Source: Parabacteroides faecalis (lineage in GTDB: Bacteria; Bacteroidota; Bacteroidia; Bacteroidales; Tannerellaceae). From it: DNA of 64,000 bases. Both the position numbers and the translations under genes were made by a program. The notes under the pieces are model-generated. The model had not been told where the DNA came from, made no database searches, and worked only from the letters and a program-made list of their open reading frames with translations. Where the stretch lies: positions 1 to 64,000 of the forward strand of contig NZ_JAKZMM010000004.1 of the NCBI RefSeq assembly GCF_022809355.1. The letters are read 5' to 3'. Below, piece by piece: positions 63,204 to 64,000 of the stretch (position 1 is its first letter; each line of letters begins with the position of its first letter).

Positions 63204-63770
63204 ATGGCAGTAGCAAAGTATAAGATAGTACGGAAATGTCCTGTGTGCGGAGAAGAGTTCTTCGCAAGGACTTTGGAGTCCTGGTATTGTTCACCCAAAT
63301 GCTCCAAGGTGGCGTGGAAGCGTAAGCATGATGAAGAAAAACGCCAACTTGAACTGGACAAGATTGTAAGCAATATGCCCAAGTCTAAAGAGTATATCAG
63401 CATAACGGAAGCGTATGCTATGTTTGGTGCAAGCCGCTCAACCATTTATAGGCTCATCTACATGAAAAAGATTTCCTTCATTGAGCCAGAGAAAGGAATA
63501 CGACTTGTATGCAAAGGAGAACTAATGAATCTGTTTCCGTTAAGACAGTCTCCGCTTGACACCAAGCCAAGGAAACCAGTTACCATGTACCGCATGGAAC
63601 CAGAGGATTGCTATACAATAGGTGAGATTTCCAAGAAATTTCATCTGGATGACAGCACCGTGTATGCTCATATACGAAAATACTCAATACCGACCCGGCA
63701 AATCGGTAATTATGTGTATGCTCACAAGGAATCAATAGACAAACTTTATAAAGATATAAAACCATTATGA
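63204..63770 (+). CDS. Zinc-ribbon/helix-turn-helix protein next to integrase
   Basis: This 188-aa DNA-binding protein starts with a possible zinc ribbon (CPVCGEEF and CSPKC, spaced 18 residues). Two excisionase/MerR-like HTH segments follow: about 66-110 (SITEAYAMFGASRSTIYRLIY) and about 135-180 (YTIGEISKKFHLDDSTVYAHI). It is joined to the integrase gene by an ATGA overlap. Such pairs sit at the ends of Bacteroidetes integrative elements; it may direct excision or regulate the integrase. Confidence 0.78.
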   Translation: MAVAKYKIVRKCPVCGEEFFARTLESWYCSPKCSKVAWKRKHDEEKRQLELDKIVSNMPKSKEYISITEAYAMFGASRSTIYRLIYMKKISFIEPEKGIRLVCKGELMNLFPLRQSPLDTKPRKPVTMYRMEPEDCYTIGEISKKFHLDDSTVYAHIRKYSIPTRQIGNYVYAHKESIDKLYKDIKPL

Positions 63771-64000
63771 AAAGATTAGATTATACTAAAGTCTCCGTCA
63801 AATTAAAGAAAAGTGAGTGGAGAGATGAGTGGTTCATCTATCTTGAAGCTTATCCTGTTTATGAGACGGGAAATGACAAACCCAAACGAGTGCGTGAATA
63901 TCTCAGGAGGTCTATTACTACCCCTATATGGGATAAACGACGAAGCGAGCGAGCCGTTGCTGGTAGAATAAAGTACAAGCCCAAGCGAGATGACAATGGC
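63767..64000 (+). CDS. Tyrosine-type site-specific integrase, 5' part (cut by window end)
   Basis: Only the first 78 codons are in the window and the frame is open to the edge. The translation begins MKRLDYTKVSVKLKKSEWRD and contains the TPIWDKRRSER segment typical of the N-terminal arm DNA-binding domain of Bacteroidetes phage-type integrases. The catalytic domain would lie beyond the window. It overlaps the preceding gene by 4 nt. Confidence 0.72.
   Translation, partial: MKRLDYTKVSVKLKKSEWRDEWFIYLEAYPVYETGNDKPKRVREYLRRSITTPIWDKRRSERAVAGRIKYKPKRDDNG

Noticed and set aside
63160-63213. 17-codon open frame just before the HTH gene
   Set aside because: It could be a leader peptide overlapping the HTH start, but there is no ribosome binding site or family support strong enough to list it as a gene.

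Overview
The window looks like chromosome of a gut Bacteroidales, most likely Parabacteroides. The evidence is the -7 promoter motif TAnnTTTG seen before many genes, a short 286-aa primary sigma factor, a SusC/SusD locus run by an ECF sigma/FecR pair, and a FeoA-FeoB fusion. The genus is an inference from gene style. No rRNA gene and no CRISPR array were seen.

Layout. (1) 447-5751: housekeeping genes (HtrA/DegQ protease, RpoD, a GH125 alpha-mannosidase, a CvfB-like RNA-binding protein). (2) 5943-20043: a surface polysaccharide locus in two converging arms that meet at a hairpin terminator (15524-15557). The plus arm carries Wza- and Wzz-like export proteins, a LicC-like/CobD-like fusion, an ornithine cyclodeaminase homologue, a flippase, LicD, a UDP-GlcNAc 2-epimerase and a glycosyltransferase. 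The minus arm carries a Wzy-like polymerase and two glycosyltransferases, with a secreted metallophosphoesterase behind it. (3) 20462-23121: ferrous iron uptake (feoAB plus a Cys-rich partner). (4) 23490-28771: a membrane protein/beta-propeller lipoprotein pair, an HD hydrolase and a secreted GH13 amylase. (5) 28816-35694: a nearly complete hexuronate route (uxaC, kdgK, eda, ExuT-like transporter, SDR mannonate oxidoreductase, uxuA). (6) 35816-36407: a RelE/ParE-type toxin-antitoxin pair. (7) 36491-53583: a polysaccharide utilisation locus with sulfatase, secreted FAD oxidoreductase, beta-propeller glycosidase, a large unknown lipoprotein, SusD, STN-containing SusC, divergent GH20, FecR and ECF sigma. 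(8) 53675-59960: two AraC regulators, an ATPase/TOPRIM-like pair that resembles a split OLD-type defence module, an O-acetyltransferase, an iron-sulfur flavoprotein and a YczE-like/cytidylate-kinase-like fusion. (9) 60040-60318: three tandem tRNA-Asp genes. (10) 61083-63002: dnaK, followed by the edge of a mobile element (zinc-ribbon/HTH protein and a truncated tyrosine integrase).

How the parts work together. The locus at 36491-53583 and the nearby hydrolases would release sugars from host or plant glycans. The uronate operon turns glucuronate or galacturonate into pyruvate and glyceraldehyde 3-phosphate. The polysaccharide locus builds a surface glycan that is probably decorated with a phospho-amino-alcohol: the LicC/CobD-like fusion could make a CDP-activated amino alcohol and LicD could transfer it.

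Most interesting non-coding signals. A composite intergenic element occurs three times (4786-4892, 33449-33576, 60649-60791): a hairpin with core ACGAGAATC followed by 21-nt tandem units containing GCCGGCGT. Two further intergenic tandem arrays have nearly the same period: four 21-nt units at 23260-23343 and four 22-nt units at 49249-49336 between susC and the GH20 gene.
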